Shown here: positions 41,954 to 51,338 of the stretch, in pieces | Position numbering within the stretch: position 1 is the first letter of the stretch | Layout of the letters: every line of letters starts with the position of its first letter | Origin: Anaerolineae bacterium | Lineage (GTDB): Bacteria; Chloroflexota; Anaerolineae; Aggregatilineales; Phototrophicaceae | DNA: 64,000 bases | Direction: 5' to 3' | Assembly: GCA_022820125.1 (NCBI GenBank) | Contig: JAJEGA010000053.1 | Span: forward strand, 1 to 64,000 | Translations under genes and position numbers: made by a program | Notes under the pieces: generated by a model | Databases searched by the model: none | Told to the model about the DNA's origin: nothing | The model's input: the letters and a program-made list of their open reading frames with translations, nothing else

Positions 41954-43393
41954 TCAGGATTCCAGCCGAGCGAGATAATCCTGCTGCCAAGCCTTTATCG
42001 AAGCGTAGGCGGGTCGAAAGGTGAAGCCCGGACCGATAAGCGAGTATGGAACATTGTCGTTGCCGATGGCGTAACCGGCATGGGGACCATAATTGAAGTT
42101 CCAGACGAAAGCCAGCCAAACGAATCCACCGGCTTCCATGTTGCTCATGGCTTTGGGAATCCACTCCGCCTGTTCTGTCAGCGTATTATCCAGCGAGAAT
42201 TCAAAGCCTTGGCGCGCGCCGCCGAGGTCTTCAGAAGTGGGCCAGCCGAATTTAGTTACGCAAAGCTGGGTGTCTTTTCCAGCTGCGCGGATGCGTTGGG
42301 CATAGCCTTCCAAGGTGCTGCGGAAGCTCCAGCTATGATGCCGGTTGATGAATGGTCCCCTGAATATCGCTGTCGGGTCATCGGGGATATCGAGATAGCG
42401 AAAATCGGGGCTGATATTGTAGCCGTTGTGCTGAGCGCCGACGCAGTCGGCCCAATCGAGGGCGCCAGCATCAATCTGCCGCTCCAGATATCGGAAGTCG
42501 TCCACAGCAGAGACGCCGTCATCGACGCCGGTCGGCGACAAGGCGCCGCTGACGACGATGGTCCCAGGCTCAATGGCTTTCACCGTTTGATAGGTCACAC
42601 GCAGGAGCTCGACATATTTTTCCGCATCAAGCCCATGCACCGAAGTCCATTCGCGGTTGAGGTTTTGTTCGTTCCAAACTTCAATGGCGTGAATCTGACC
42701 GCGATAGCGATTCAAAATCGCGGCGACGAAACCGGCATAAGCCTGTGGATCGGCGGGCGGTCCCCTCCTTTCGAGGACGGCTTCCGGTTCGCGCGCCCAG
42801 GCTGGCGCCCCCACCACAGAAAGCAGCATCTTGATATCGAATTTTCGCGCGCTTGGCATAACAAAATCGAGCAGGCGCCAGTTGATTTCGCCCGCTGCCG
42901 GCTCCAGCTGATCCCAGCGCACTTGCTGTTTCACCCAGCGCATCCCCAGATCGGCCGCCACTGAACGGTACCAATTGTCTTGATTTTCAGAATTGAAATC
43001 GGGCGCCGCTTCCACCTGGATGCCGACTTCAAAGCGCTTGACATCCACCGGAAAGGGCGTTGGCACCGGCGTCGATGATGGCGTCGGCGTCAATGTCGGC
43101 TCAAGCGTAACTTCTTCGAGGAAGACCGGCATCGTGGGCTCGGGCAAGGTTAAGGTCGGCGCTGCCGTTGGCTCCGGCGACGCGCTCGGCAGCGCAACCG
43201 CGGCCTCGGTCGCTTCTTCCGCTGCATCGTCGGCGGTGGACAGCGACAGCGGATTGCCCGAAGCCGGCTGGTTGCTCAGGGTGTCGGATGTGAAATAGAT
43301 GGCGAGAAAGGTAGCGATCACTATGATGAGCGTGATGGCGAGCCAAATGATCACAAAGCCGCGAATCTGCTTATGTACCGCCTTGGTTACCAT
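41954..43393 (-). CDS. Clan GH-A-like protein with lost nucleophile, second of a triplet
   Basis: 479 residues. One N-terminal transmembrane helix (residues about 12-34), a Pro/Thr-rich stalk (to about residue 115) and a GH-A TIM barrel. Acid/base E242 is present (EVWNEQNLNREW), but the position of the nucleophile is K381 (CVTKFGWPTSED), where both paralogues have Glu; the codon is AAA at 42251-42253. If the alignment is right, it is a non-hydrolysing binding protein or pseudoenzyme. It directly precedes the third paralogue. Confidence 0.8.
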   Translation of the reverse strand: MVTKAVHKQIRGFVIIWLAITLIIVIATFLAIYFTSDTLSNQPASGNPLSLSTADDAAEEATEAAVALPSASPEPTAAPTLTLPEPTMPVFLEEVTLEPTLTPTPSSTPVPTPFPVDVKRFEVGIQVEAAPDFNSENQDNWYRSVAADLGMRWVKQQVRWDQLEPAAGEINWRLLDFVMPSARKFDIKMLLSVVGAPAWAREPEAVLERRGPPADPQAYAGFVAAILNRYRGQIHAIEVWNEQNLNREWTSVHGLDAEKYVELLRVTYQTVKAIEPGTIVVSGALSPTGVDDGVSAVDDFRYLERQIDAGALDWADCVGAQHNGYNISPDFRYLDIPDDPTAIFRGPFINRHHSWSFRSTLEGYAQRIRAAGKDTQLCVTKFGWPTSEDLGGARQGFEFSLDNTLTEQAEWIPKAMSNMEAGGFVWLAFVWNFNYGPHAGYAIGNDNVPYSLIGPGFTFRPAYASIKAWQQDYLARLES

Positions 43394-43467
43394 TTCAACT
43401 CCTGGGCGCCAAAGCCCGCCCCGATCTTACACCGGGCTGCGCCCGCGCGTCAGTCGCTTTACCCGCG

Positions 43468-46320
43468 TCAGCGCGCGCCAGCCAATGCCTGACATGCGGG
43501 GCAAGAGCCATCCGGACGGATGATGGCGTAGCCCGCTTGTGGATCCGTCCCGTAATGGGTGAAGTCGATATTCCAGACGATAAACAAGCGCACTTGCCCG
43601 CTCTGCGATGCCAGCGCCGCCGCCCCCGCCAGCCAAGCCGCTTGCTGCTGAACAGTGACGTTCCGCGCCCAACTGAAATACGACGGCAGAGCGGGAAGCC
43701 CCTCGGATGTAAGATAACCCAATTCGGTAAAGCAAATGGGGCGCCTCGTGATGCCATAATAGGTGTTGAGCATACCGTAGAAGAATCGCGTATAGTAGCC
43801 GTCGCGCGGGTCGCCGCTGGATTGATTCGGCGGGATGATGCCTTCGTTGTAGTGCGCGCCAACGCAGTCGAGATAATTCAAGCCGCCGCCAGACACCATC
43901 TCGCGCAGCCAGCGGTCATCATTCATGACTTGGCCCGGGAAGGCGGCTTCAGCGCCAGTTGGGGCGGGCGCCGCGCTGATGACCATGGTGGCGCCGTTTG
44001 CCGCCTTGATCTTTTGATAAGCGCTCTCCAGCATCCGCGCGTAGGCGACGCCGCTGATCTGGCCGCGGGGCCATTCCCGGTCGAGGTTGGGCTCGTTCCA
44101 GACTTCAATAGCATCGGCGCCTTGCCAGGCAATTCGCTGAAGCCAGTCGGTGTAGGCATTGACATAAGCTGGTCCGCCATTCGCCATTTCCGCCGGGTTG
44201 CCGACAGTCCCGACGAGGATTTTGAAACCGTTGCCGTGCGCGCTAGCGATTTCGCCGGAGAGATCGGCTTGCGCGTGCTGATAGAAACGCGACTGGATTT
44301 TCATCCATGACATGCCAGCCGAGCGCATCGCCCCAATCGTTCGCCCGCTGCTCGTGCTTTGGACGTGGCCGCCGAGCTCGATGCTGATGCTGCCGGGCGG
44401 TGGCGCGACGGCGGCGAATCTGGGTGGCTCGGGCGCGCTGGCGTCTTCGGCCGGCGCCACAATGACGGCGCGCCGTGGGGCTGGCGTTGGACTTGGAACT
44501 GGCGTTGGACTTGGTGTTGCGGTCGGCCGGAACAATGGAATGACGGCGCCGCGGCGGGCGCTCTGGACGCCGGATTCGTCGACGGCAGCCCAGTTGACGG
44601 CGTAATTGCCATCGGGCGCGTCGAGCGTCAGCACTAGCTCGGCATCAAGGCTCGCATGCGCTTGATCAAGCGGCCCCGCCTCGCCCGCGATCGACCAGCG
44701 CGCCTGCAGCTGCATGGGCTGCGCGTCTTCAGCGCCCCCGGCCTGGAAGTCGAATATGGCGCCCGGGAGACTCGGGCTGTGATCAGCCGCCAGCAGGTCG
44801 TCAAAGGCGACGCCGGCAATCCCGTAGGCTGCCGCGCGCCCCAGGCGATGGCGCATGGCGGCGGCATCAGCCAGCCAGACACGCGCAATTGCCGCGGCTG
44901 AATCATCAAGATAATCGACGTAGGCTGTTTGAATGCTTGGCTGCAATCCCCAGCGCGCGCTGTATCCGCTGAGCGAGGCGCGGATGATCGTGCCGGGCTC
45001 AATCGAGCCGGTCTGGCTGACGGCGTCCGCGCTGAGCACAACATCGCCAAGCGCGGCGAAAGCGGCGTGCCAGCCGATAGGGCTTTGCAGCTGCCCGACT
45101 TCGCGGACGGAACGCGCGCTTAAACCAAGCAGGACTTTGTTGCGGGCGATGCGGCCGGTCATCCGCCGCAGGAGATCGTCAACAGCGCCCATGCCGTCTT
45201 GCCGGTAAGCGCGGGGATTGATCAGCGGGCGGAGCTGGACATAATCCGCCGCTTCGCCGATGAGACGCCAGTCGTAAGCGGCGCTGCGCCAAGCGCCATC
45301 AGCAGCGCGCTCCGGCTCAATGACGACGCCGAGGCGCAGGTCTCGCAGCGCAAAACTCGCCGCCAACTCGGCAATGAATAGCGCGAAATCCTCCCGCAGA
45401 TGAGGCGGCAAGCCGCGATAATCAATAAAGTTGCCGTCAAAACGGTTGTAGCTCGCCAGATCGCTGATGCGGGCGATATGCTGTTTTCGCAATGCGGGGC
45501 GCGAGATGAGCGCGTCGATGGTCGCGATATCGATGGCGCGCGCATCAGAGAAATTGCGTATCAAGGGCATGAACAGATACTGCGCGCCGCTGGATCCGCC
45601 TGGCGCCAGGCTCCCAATCAAGCTGCCGTCGCTCGCAGCGCGCAAACCCGCCGGGCTCAGAATCGTCGCGAGCGCGGCCCGCTCCTCAGCCAAATCATGT
45701 GTGACCTCTTGGGAAAGCAAGACGATGGGCGCCGCGGCGCGGAGTTGGAAAGCGGCGACCGCGAGCGGGGCAAAGTCCACCTCGCCTTGCAGCGCGTCAA
45801 CGACAAACTCGGATGGGATGAAGCGCCAACTTGCCCCGTTCCAGCCATATAGCGCGAGCCGGTTTGCGGGCATCGGCGCGTCAGCCGGCGGCGCGAGTTC
45901 AATGCGCAGATTCGCTGGCGGCTCGCCGCGAGATTCGATCAGGTAGAGGGGGCTGCCCTGCTCCAGAAAGTCTGGCAGCGCCAAACGCGCGACTGTGAGC
46001 CAGTCTGGACGCTGGGCCTCCGCGGATTTGAATTCGTCGACCGACATGCGCTTGATCTTGACGCCGTAATCGGCGGCTGTTTCGCCGGGCTGCAAGCTGA
46101 GGCGGAAGTCGCTCTCAAGGGCGACAATGGGCGACTCGGCATTGAGCGGGCTGAATTGCGCGGCGAGCAGGCGCTCGGGCAGGTTGATGGGCGGCAGGAG
46201 GAGGCTGAGGACGATGAGAGCGGAGCTGATGAGAAGCGATGCGAAGGCGACGAGCCAGCAGCCGAAGCTGCGGCCTGGGCGTTTGGGACGGGAAGCGATA
46301 AAGGCGGGACTATGTCCCAT
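43468..46320 (-). CDS. Large two-domain glycoside hydrolase-like protein (GH18-like plus GH-A), first of a triplet
   Basis: 950 residues. N-terminal membrane anchor (residues about 20-45), a region of unknown type to about 260, a GH18-like barrel (about 265-540) whose catalytic motif reads FDGNFIDYRG with R302 in place of the catalytic Glu, a Pro/Thr/Ser linker (PTATPSPTPVPSPTPAP, near 630) and a C-terminal GH-A domain with E743 (WNEPNLDREW) and E866 (CFTELGYLTSEG). So the GH18-like part may only bind glycan and the last domain may be the active one. ATG 46320 overlaps the stop of the HNH endonuclease (TGATG). Confidence 0.8.
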   Translation of the reverse strand: MGHSPAFIASRPKRPGRSFGCWLVAFASLLISSALIVLSLLLPPINLPERLLAAQFSPLNAESPIVALESDFRLSLQPGETAADYGVKIKRMSVDEFKSAEAQRPDWLTVARLALPDFLEQGSPLYLIESRGEPPANLRIELAPPADAPMPANRLALYGWNGASWRFIPSEFVVDALQGEVDFAPLAVAAFQLRAAAPIVLLSQEVTHDLAEERAALATILSPAGLRAASDGSLIGSLAPGGSSGAQYLFMPLIRNFSDARAIDIATIDALISRPALRKQHIARISDLASYNRFDGNFIDYRGLPPHLREDFALFIAELAASFALRDLRLGVVIEPERAADGAWRSAAYDWRLIGEAADYVQLRPLINPRAYRQDGMGAVDDLLRRMTGRIARNKVLLGLSARSVREVGQLQSPIGWHAAFAALGDVVLSADAVSQTGSIEPGTIIRASLSGYSARWGLQPSIQTAYVDYLDDSAAAIARVWLADAAAMRHRLGRAAAYGIAGVAFDDLLAADHSPSLPGAIFDFQAGGAEDAQPMQLQARWSIAGEAGPLDQAHASLDAELVLTLDAPDGNYAVNWAAVDESGVQSARRGAVIPLFRPTATPSPTPVPSPTPAPRRAVIVAPAEDASAPEPPRFAAVAPPPGSISIELGGHVQSTSSGRTIGAMRSAGMSWMKIQSRFYQHAQADLSGEIASAHGNGFKILVGTVGNPAEMANGGPAYVNAYTDWLQRIAWQGADAIEVWNEPNLDREWPRGQISGVAYARMLESAYQKIKAANGATMVISAAPAPTGAEAAFPGQVMNDDRWLREMVSGGGLNYLDCVGAHYNEGIIPPNQSSGDPRDGYYTRFFYGMLNTYYGITRRPICFTELGYLTSEGLPALPSYFSWARNVTVQQQAAWLAGAAALASQSGQVRLFIVWNIDFTHYGTDPQAGYAIIRPDGSCPACQALAGAR

Positions 46321-46904
46321 CAGGGCGTCCAGTCAATGTGACCATTCACGTCATGTTTTGCAAAGACTTCAAGTACTTCGCGACAGAAGGTCAATACATC
46401 CTGGTTATCTTTGCCCTTCGCTGCTTCATAGAGGCGAATGAAGAGCCGTTTGCCCGATTCAGTTGCGTCGAGGTTCTTTTTTAGAAAGTTGTGCTGGGCG
46501 CAAAGCACTTGGCCATTGTCAATGATGGCGCGCCCACCCTTATCGCGCGGAACAATATGGTCAATATGCAATTCGATTCCATCAGCACGGCTCTTGCCAC
46601 AGACCACACAGCGATGCTGGTCTCTTACAAATATGTAATTCTTTTGCTGCTCCGTGAATTCTTCCAGCGTAGGATCGTAGACCAAACGCGGATCGTACTT
46701 GTAAACGCCTTTTCGTACCTTTTGCAGCTTGCCCTCTTCATGCAGCTTGCGGGCGGCGCGCCAAGGATCGCGAGGAACTCGACCGTGCAGATCTTCATAT
46801 TGGCGCATGACTTCATCCACCCAATCATCGTGCGCCAGTTCAACAAAGGGACGTTGTTCAAAGTACGCAAACACCAGACTTGCAAGCGACGGTTTCTTGC
46901 TCAC
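46320..46904 (-). CDS. HNH restriction endonuclease of a type II system
   Basis: 194 residues. N-terminal helical/winged domain (about 1-85) likely for DNA recognition, then an HNH zinc-type fold: CVVCGKSRADGIELHIDHIV, PRDKGGRAIIDNGQVLCAQH and NFLKKN. The GTG start follows AGGAAGAGAAT. It lies 9 bp after the methyltransferase on the same strand, the usual arrangement of a small type II restriction-modification pair. The specificity is unknown. Its TGA overlaps the ATG of the next gene, a glycoside hydrolase-like protein. Confidence 0.82.
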   Translation of the reverse strand: MSKKPSLASLVFAYFEQRPFVELAHDDWVDEVMRQYEDLHGRVPRDPWRAARKLHEEGKLQKVRKGVYKYDPRLVYDPTLEEFTEQQKNYIFVRDQHRCVVCGKSRADGIELHIDHIVPRDKGGRAIIDNGQVLCAQHNFLKKNLDATESGKRLFIRLYEAAKGKDNQDVLTFCREVLEVFAKHDVNGHIDWTP

Positions 46905-46913
46905 ATTCTCTTC

Positions 46914-47705
46914 CTAGAGCATTACCAGTTGACTGCGTTCATTCAATGCCGCTTCTATGCGGTTCTGCGCCAATGCGCAATAACCTTCATCAATGTCGAT
47001 TCCGACGCCCAAGCGATTATTCATCATTGCCGCAACCAGAGTCGTGCCGCTGCCAAGGAAGGGGTCAAGCACGGTATCTCCCACATAGCTGAAGAGCTTA
47101 ATGCAGCGCGTCGGCAGCTCAATTGGGAATGGGGCGGGATGCCCGATTCGCTTCGCGCTCTCGCCATTGAATGTCCAAACGCCATTCGTCCAAGCCATGA
47201 ACTCGTCGCGCGTGATGTCGTTCTCGCGCGAGCCAGACGTTTTCTTCCAAGAGTCTTTGTACAGCACAACAATCAGTTCTACAGGAGCGATGACATAGGG
47301 TGCGGAGGCGCTCATCCAGGAGCCCCAAGCCGTACGGCGTGAAATATTTCCCTCATTCCAGACGATAGTCGAGTGATACTGGAAGCCGATCTCTTTGGCA
47401 ATCGTGGTCAAATCCGCGCCGACGCTTTGCTGGCCCCCTTTGTTTTTATCGAGCGGAATGTTGAGACAGAATCGCCCATCACTTTTCAGCCAGTCAAAAC
47501 AGCGAGACATCCATTCACGAGAGAACTCCAGATACTCCTCGTAAGTGAGATCGTCTTTGTTGCTCTTGTACTGAATATCGACGTTATAAGGCGGAGAGGT
47601 CACAATGAGGTCAATGGATTCAGCGCTGACCGCTTCTGTTATCAGCAGGTCATCGTCTATTATTGCAACATCATCGCGGTAGAAGTAGTAATGTGATGAT
47701 TGCAT
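46914..47705 (-). CDS. Type II DNA methyltransferase (beta class)
   Basis: 263 residues. The motif order is IV first (DLIVTSPPYNVD), then the target region, then motif I late (DPFLGSGTTLVAAMMNNRLG), so beta class. TSPPY is commoner in N4-cytosine than N6-adenine enzymes, but both use it. It protects the site cut by the HNH enzyme encoded next. The ATG at 47705 has no strong ribosome site in view. Codon use is less GC-rich than the flanking genes, which suggests horizontal transfer of the pair. Confidence 0.88.
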   Translation of the reverse strand: MQSSHYYFYRDDVAIIDDDLLITEAVSAESIDLIVTSPPYNVDIQYKSNKDDLTYEEYLEFSREWMSRCFDWLKSDGRFCLNIPLDKNKGGQQSVGADLTTIAKEIGFQYHSTIVWNEGNISRRTAWGSWMSASAPYVIAPVELIVVLYKDSWKKTSGSRENDITRDEFMAWTNGVWTFNGESAKRIGHPAPFPIELPTRCIKLFSYVGDTVLDPFLGSGTTLVAAMMNNRLGVGIDIDEGYCALAQNRIEAALNERSQLVML

Positions 47706-47768
47706 TGTTTATCCTACATGGCTGTCTTGTGTTCCGTAAAGCATACCATGCAGCGCGGCCATTCGCAC

Positions 47769-48104
47769 CTATGGCGGAATCCGCCACTCTTTCTCAGTGA
47801 TTTCGGCGCGCTTTTCCTTTATTATCCTTTCCATTGTTTCTTCCGTATTTCTGCGTAATCCTGTTATCGTATGGAAATTAAGCGAACGATAGGCGGCTGT
47901 GAGCGCCTCTAGCTCCAGCAGCTTTTCCGAAGTCTCGAGCAACTCCTCGCCGGTTGGCAATATTTTGCGAGGCAAGCTTTGCAAGACCCTAGTCTCCACG
48001 TAATCCACCAGGTATTCACGCTCAATAAATGGCTGGACACGGTCAGCTATGTCTATTTCTTCAAGTATGTAATCGATATCTGAATCACTCAAATAGATAC
48101 TCAT
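47769..48104 (-). CDS. Hypothetical helical protein upstream of the type II system
   Basis: 111 residues, predicted all-helical and charged: MSIYLSDSDIDYILEEIDIA and EELLETSEKLLELEALTAAY. No HTH or known motif. It is on the same strand as the methyltransferase with a 63-bp gap, and shares its lower GC look, so it may have arrived with the system. A control-protein role is not supported by a visible DNA-binding motif. Confidence 0.6.
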   Translation of the reverse strand: MSIYLSDSDIDYILEEIDIADRVQPFIEREYLVDYVETRVLQSLPRKILPTGEELLETSEKLLELEALTAAYRSLNFHTITGLRRNTEETMERIIKEKRAEITEKEWRIPP

Positions 48105-48179
48105 TCTGATCTCCGATACACCACCTATTCCGTTAGGCTCTCCGGTATCGAATTACGAAAGTAAAGTCAAGGCGCAATT

Positions 48180-48818
48180 TTATTCCCGCCCACTCCCCAC
48201 CGCATTGACCAGAATCCGCGCGCGGCTGCGCAGCTTGGACTTCGACCAGGTCCCATCGCCGACCAGCCAGGCGCCCATGCCACAGGCGACCGCGCCCGCC
48301 CGGATGAATTCGCGCGCGTTATGATCGTTCACCGCGCCGTTGCACATGAAAGTCATGTGTTTGAGCGGACCGAACAGCGCCGTGAAATAATCAATCCCCA
48401 GCGCGCCAATCGGGAATAGCTTGATGAGCGGCGCGCCCATGCCCCAGGCGGCGACCGCTTCCGACGGCGTCGCGGCCCCCGGCCCCATCAAGACGCCGCG
48501 CGCCATAACCGCGCTCACGACATCGGGCTGGAAAGCGGGCGAGACAACGAAATCAGCGCCGGCGTCAATCACAGACCGCGCCGTATCGACATCTAGCACG
48601 GTGCCCATGCCGACGCAAGCCTCGGCGCCAAATTCAGCTTTGACCGCGCGCATCGCCGCGATCGGCGCCTCCGAGTTCATCATCAGCTCAAAGACGCTAA
48701 TGCCCTCGTTCATAAGGACATCAGCGACATGGAGCGCGACATCGGGCGGGAAAGCGCCGCGCATGCCGGCGACGATGCCGCTGGATTGAATTGCCTTAAG
48801 CGCCGTGTTCCTGTCCAT
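48180..48818 (-). CDS. KDPG/KHG aldolase (Eda family)
   Basis: 212 residues. TIM-barrel class I aldolase: VFELMMNSEAPIAAMRAVKA, ACVGMGTVLDVDTARSVIDA, DFVVSPAFQPDVVSA and Schiff-base lysine in PLIKLFPIGALG. It splits 2-keto-3-deoxy-6-phosphogluconate or a related keto acid. The usual LRT after the first catalytic Glu is MNS here, so the substrate may differ from KDPG. It diverges from a glycerate 2-kinase, pointing to sugar-acid breakdown. Starts are about 120 bp apart. Confidence 0.88.
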   Translation of the reverse strand: MDRNTALKAIQSSGIVAGMRGAFPPDVALHVADVLMNEGISVFELMMNSEAPIAAMRAVKAEFGAEACVGMGTVLDVDTARSVIDAGADFVVSPAFQPDVVSAVMARGVLMGPGAATPSEAVAAWGMGAPLIKLFPIGALGIDYFTALFGPLKHMTFMCNGAVNDHNAREFIRAGAVACGMGAWLVGDGTWSKSKLRSRARILVNAVGSGRE

Positions 48819-48937
48819 CTCTGCCCCGCCTCATGCTGATATAATTGTAAGCGATTCATCCTCTATAGTGTCGTTTATAACAGCCTGATTCAAGGGAGCG
48901 TTTGGAGCGCCTTTTACCGATGACCGAAGGCGAGCGC

Positions 48938-50074
48938 ATGAAAATCCTGGTAGCGGCCGGCGCTTTCAAGCAGAGCCTGAGGGCGACTGAAGCCAGCGCC
49001 GCGATTGCGCGCGGGCTCGAGGAATCCGGTCTGGGCGCTGTGGTCGAGCAGCTGCCAATCGCCGATGGCGGCAACGGCACGCTCGACGCCTTTCTGGCAG
49101 CCGGCGGGGAACGAATTACGATCCCGGTGATGGACCCCCTGATGCGTCCAATCGAAGCCGACTATGGGTTGATCGACGGCGGCAAGACGGCGGTGATCGA
49201 GATGGCGCTGGCTTCAGGCTTGGAGTTGCTGAAGCCTTCCGAATTGAATCCGCTGGCTGCCAGCACCTATGGCACGGGACAGCTGATGGCGGATGCGCTG
49301 ACGCGCGGCGTCGAGCGCATGATTATCGGTCTGGGCGGCAGCGCGACGGTCGATGGCGGCATGGGTTGCCTTGGCGCGCTGGGCTTGAAGCTGCTGGACA
49401 GGAGCGGGAATGCGATCCCGGCTGGCGGCGCTGGATTGGCGGCGCTCGCTACAATAGACGCGGGCGGCTTGGACGAGCGCTGGCGCGATGTCGAGATCGT
49501 GATCGCTTCCGATGTGGAGAATCCGACCCTGGGCGAGCGCGGGGCGGCGCGCGTATTTGGACCGCAAAAGGGGGCGGACGCGGCGATGGTGGAATTGCTT
49601 GAGCGCAACTTAAGTCACTGCTTCACGGTCGTTTATGAGCAGCGCGGCGTCGATGTGAGAGCGGCTGTGGGCGGTGGCGCGGCTGGCGCTTTCGCCGCTG
49701 GATTGATGGCTTTTCTCAATTGTCGGCTCAAATCGGGCATAGACCTGGTGCTGGCGCAGAATCGTTTTCGCGACAAGCTGGATCATTGCGCGCTGGTCAT
49801 CACCGGCGAGGGGCAGATCGACGGGCAGACGCTTGATGGCAAAGGACCGCTGGGTGTGGCGAAGCTGGCGGCGGCGCGGGGCATCCCGACCATTGCCATT
49901 GTCGGCGGGCTCAATATCGATGACAGCGCCCTGCATAAAGCGGGTGTGCAAGCGGCTTTCTCTATCGTGGACAAGCCGATGCCGCTGGAAGAGGCGCTGG
50001 CGCAAGCTGAAGACCTGACCCGGCGGGCGGCGCTGCGGCTGGGTTACGTGCTGCGATTGGCGGGCTGGGATTGA
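48938..50074 (+). CDS. Glycerate 2-kinase (GarK/GlxK family)
   Basis: 378 residues. Family features: MKILVAAGAFKQSLRATEAS, PIADGGNGTLDAFLAAGGER, IGLGGSATVDGGMGCLGALG and GEGQIDGQTLDGKGPLGVAK. It makes 2-phosphoglycerate from D-glycerate, linking sugar-acid breakdown to glycolysis. ATG 48938 fits the family N-terminus and has AAGG seven bases upstream; ATG 48920 and TTG 48902 are alternatives. Paired by divergence with the Eda-type aldolase. Confidence 0.9.
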   Translation: MKILVAAGAFKQSLRATEASAAIARGLEESGLGAVVEQLPIADGGNGTLDAFLAAGGERITIPVMDPLMRPIEADYGLIDGGKTAVIEMALASGLELLKPSELNPLAASTYGTGQLMADALTRGVERMIIGLGGSATVDGGMGCLGALGLKLLDRSGNAIPAGGAGLAALATIDAGGLDERWRDVEIVIASDVENPTLGERGAARVFGPQKGADAAMVELLERNLSHCFTVVYEQRGVDVRAAVGGGAAGAFAAGLMAFLNCRLKSGIDLVLAQNRFRDKLDHCALVITGEGQIDGQTLDGKGPLGVAKLAAARGIPTIAIVGGLNIDDSALHKAGVQAAFSIVDKPMPLEEALAQAEDLTRRAALRLGYVLRLAGWD

Positions 50075-50166
50075 GCGGATCGCCTGCCAACCGAGCGGAT
50101 GAAGCGCTGTTCCGCCTACCAAGCTGAGGCAAGCTGCCATAAAATGCCCGCCAGGAGGGGCATCCA

Positions 50167-51261
50167 ATGCGGCGGATCGTGCTCAAGCTGGGCACAAGCG
50201 TGCTGACCAAGGGCACGCCAAACTTGAATCGGCAGCGCATGCTGGAATTGGCGCAGCAGGTGGCTGGCTTGCACGAAGCCGGCTACGAAGTCATCGTCGT
50301 GTCTTCGGGCGCGCAGACCGCCGGGCGCAGCCAGCTCAATTTTCCCGATTTGGGCAAGTCGGTGCCAGCGAAGCAGATGCTCAGCGCGGTTGGTCAAAGC
50401 CATCTCATGCGCATTTACCAGGATCTCTTCGACCTCTTCGAGATCACGGCGGCGCAGATCCTGTTGACGCGCGACGACCTAAGCCACCGCACCCGTTACC
50501 TCAACGCGCGCGATACGCTGGACACGCTAATCGAGCAGCGCATCATCCCCATCGTCAACGAAAATGACACAATCGCCACCGAAGAGATTCGCGTTGGCGA
50601 TAACGACAACCTTTCGGCGCTGGTCGCCAGCGTGGTTGATGCCGACCTGCTGATCATCCTCACAGACCAGCCGGGCATCTTCACCGATGATCCGCGCAAG
50701 AATCCAAGCGCGGCGCTAATTAGGACGATCTCGCAAGTATCGGATGAACTGTTTGAATTGGCTGGCGGCGCCGGCAGCGCTATCGGGACCGGCGGCATGG
50801 TCACCAAGATTCAGGCGGCGCAGATCGCGAGCCGCAGCGGCATCGAGACCATCATCGCCAGCGGCAGCGAAGTGGATGTGATCAAGCGGCTGGTGGCCGG
50901 CGAGCGGCTCGGCACACGCATTCAAGCGGCAAAAGACCGCTCGGAGAGCCGCAAACGCTGGCTGCTGACGGATCGTTCGCAAGGTTCGGTGGTGGTGGAT
51001 GCGGGCGCGGCGCAAGTCTTGCTGCGTGGCGGGGCGAGCCTGCTGCCGGTGGGCATACGCGAGGTGCGCGGCGAATTTGAGCGCGGCGCCACGCTGGCGG
51101 TGCTGACGCCCGAGGGGCAGGCGATCGCGCAGGGCATGAGCAATTATCGCAGCGAAGACCTGCGCCAAATCTGCGGCCGCAAGTCGAGCGACATCGCTGA
51201 CATTCTGGGCTATAGCTACGGCGACGCGGCGCTGCATCGTAATAACCTGGCGCTGCTGTAG
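50167..51261 (+). CDS. proB: Glutamate 5-kinase
   Basis: 364 residues. Amino acid kinase domain (VLKLGTSVLTKGTPNLNRQR, VSSGAQTAGRSQLN, NENDTIATEEIRVGDNDNLS, TGGMVTKIQAAQIASRSGIE) with a C-terminal PUA domain from about residue 270. It is the first step of proline synthesis. The usual GA of VSSGAI is present as VSSGAQ. GAGGGGCATCC precedes the ATG. proA lies 1.9 kb downstream, separated by two unrelated genes, so the classical proBA operon is split. Confidence 0.94.
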   Translation: MRRIVLKLGTSVLTKGTPNLNRQRMLELAQQVAGLHEAGYEVIVVSSGAQTAGRSQLNFPDLGKSVPAKQMLSAVGQSHLMRIYQDLFDLFEITAAQILLTRDDLSHRTRYLNARDTLDTLIEQRIIPIVNENDTIATEEIRVGDNDNLSALVASVVDADLLIILTDQPGIFTDDPRKNPSAALIRTISQVSDELFELAGGAGSAIGTGGMVTKIQAAQIASRSGIETIIASGSEVDVIKRLVAGERLGTRIQAAKDRSESRKRWLLTDRSQGSVVVDAGAAQVLLRGGASLLPVGIREVRGEFERGATLAVLTPEGQAIAQGMSNYRSEDLRQICGRKSSDIADILGYSYGDAALHRNNLALL

Positions 51262-51338
51262 CGCCAGTACGCAGATGGACCAAACTTTGCCTCGCCGTGA
51301 TAGAATCGCCTTAAGTGGGATGAGGACAAAATTCGGAT

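Noticed and set aside
47769-48104. Control (C) protein of the type II restriction system
   Set aside because: The 111-residue protein is helical but I see no helix-turn-helix or C-box, so I leave it as hypothetical.
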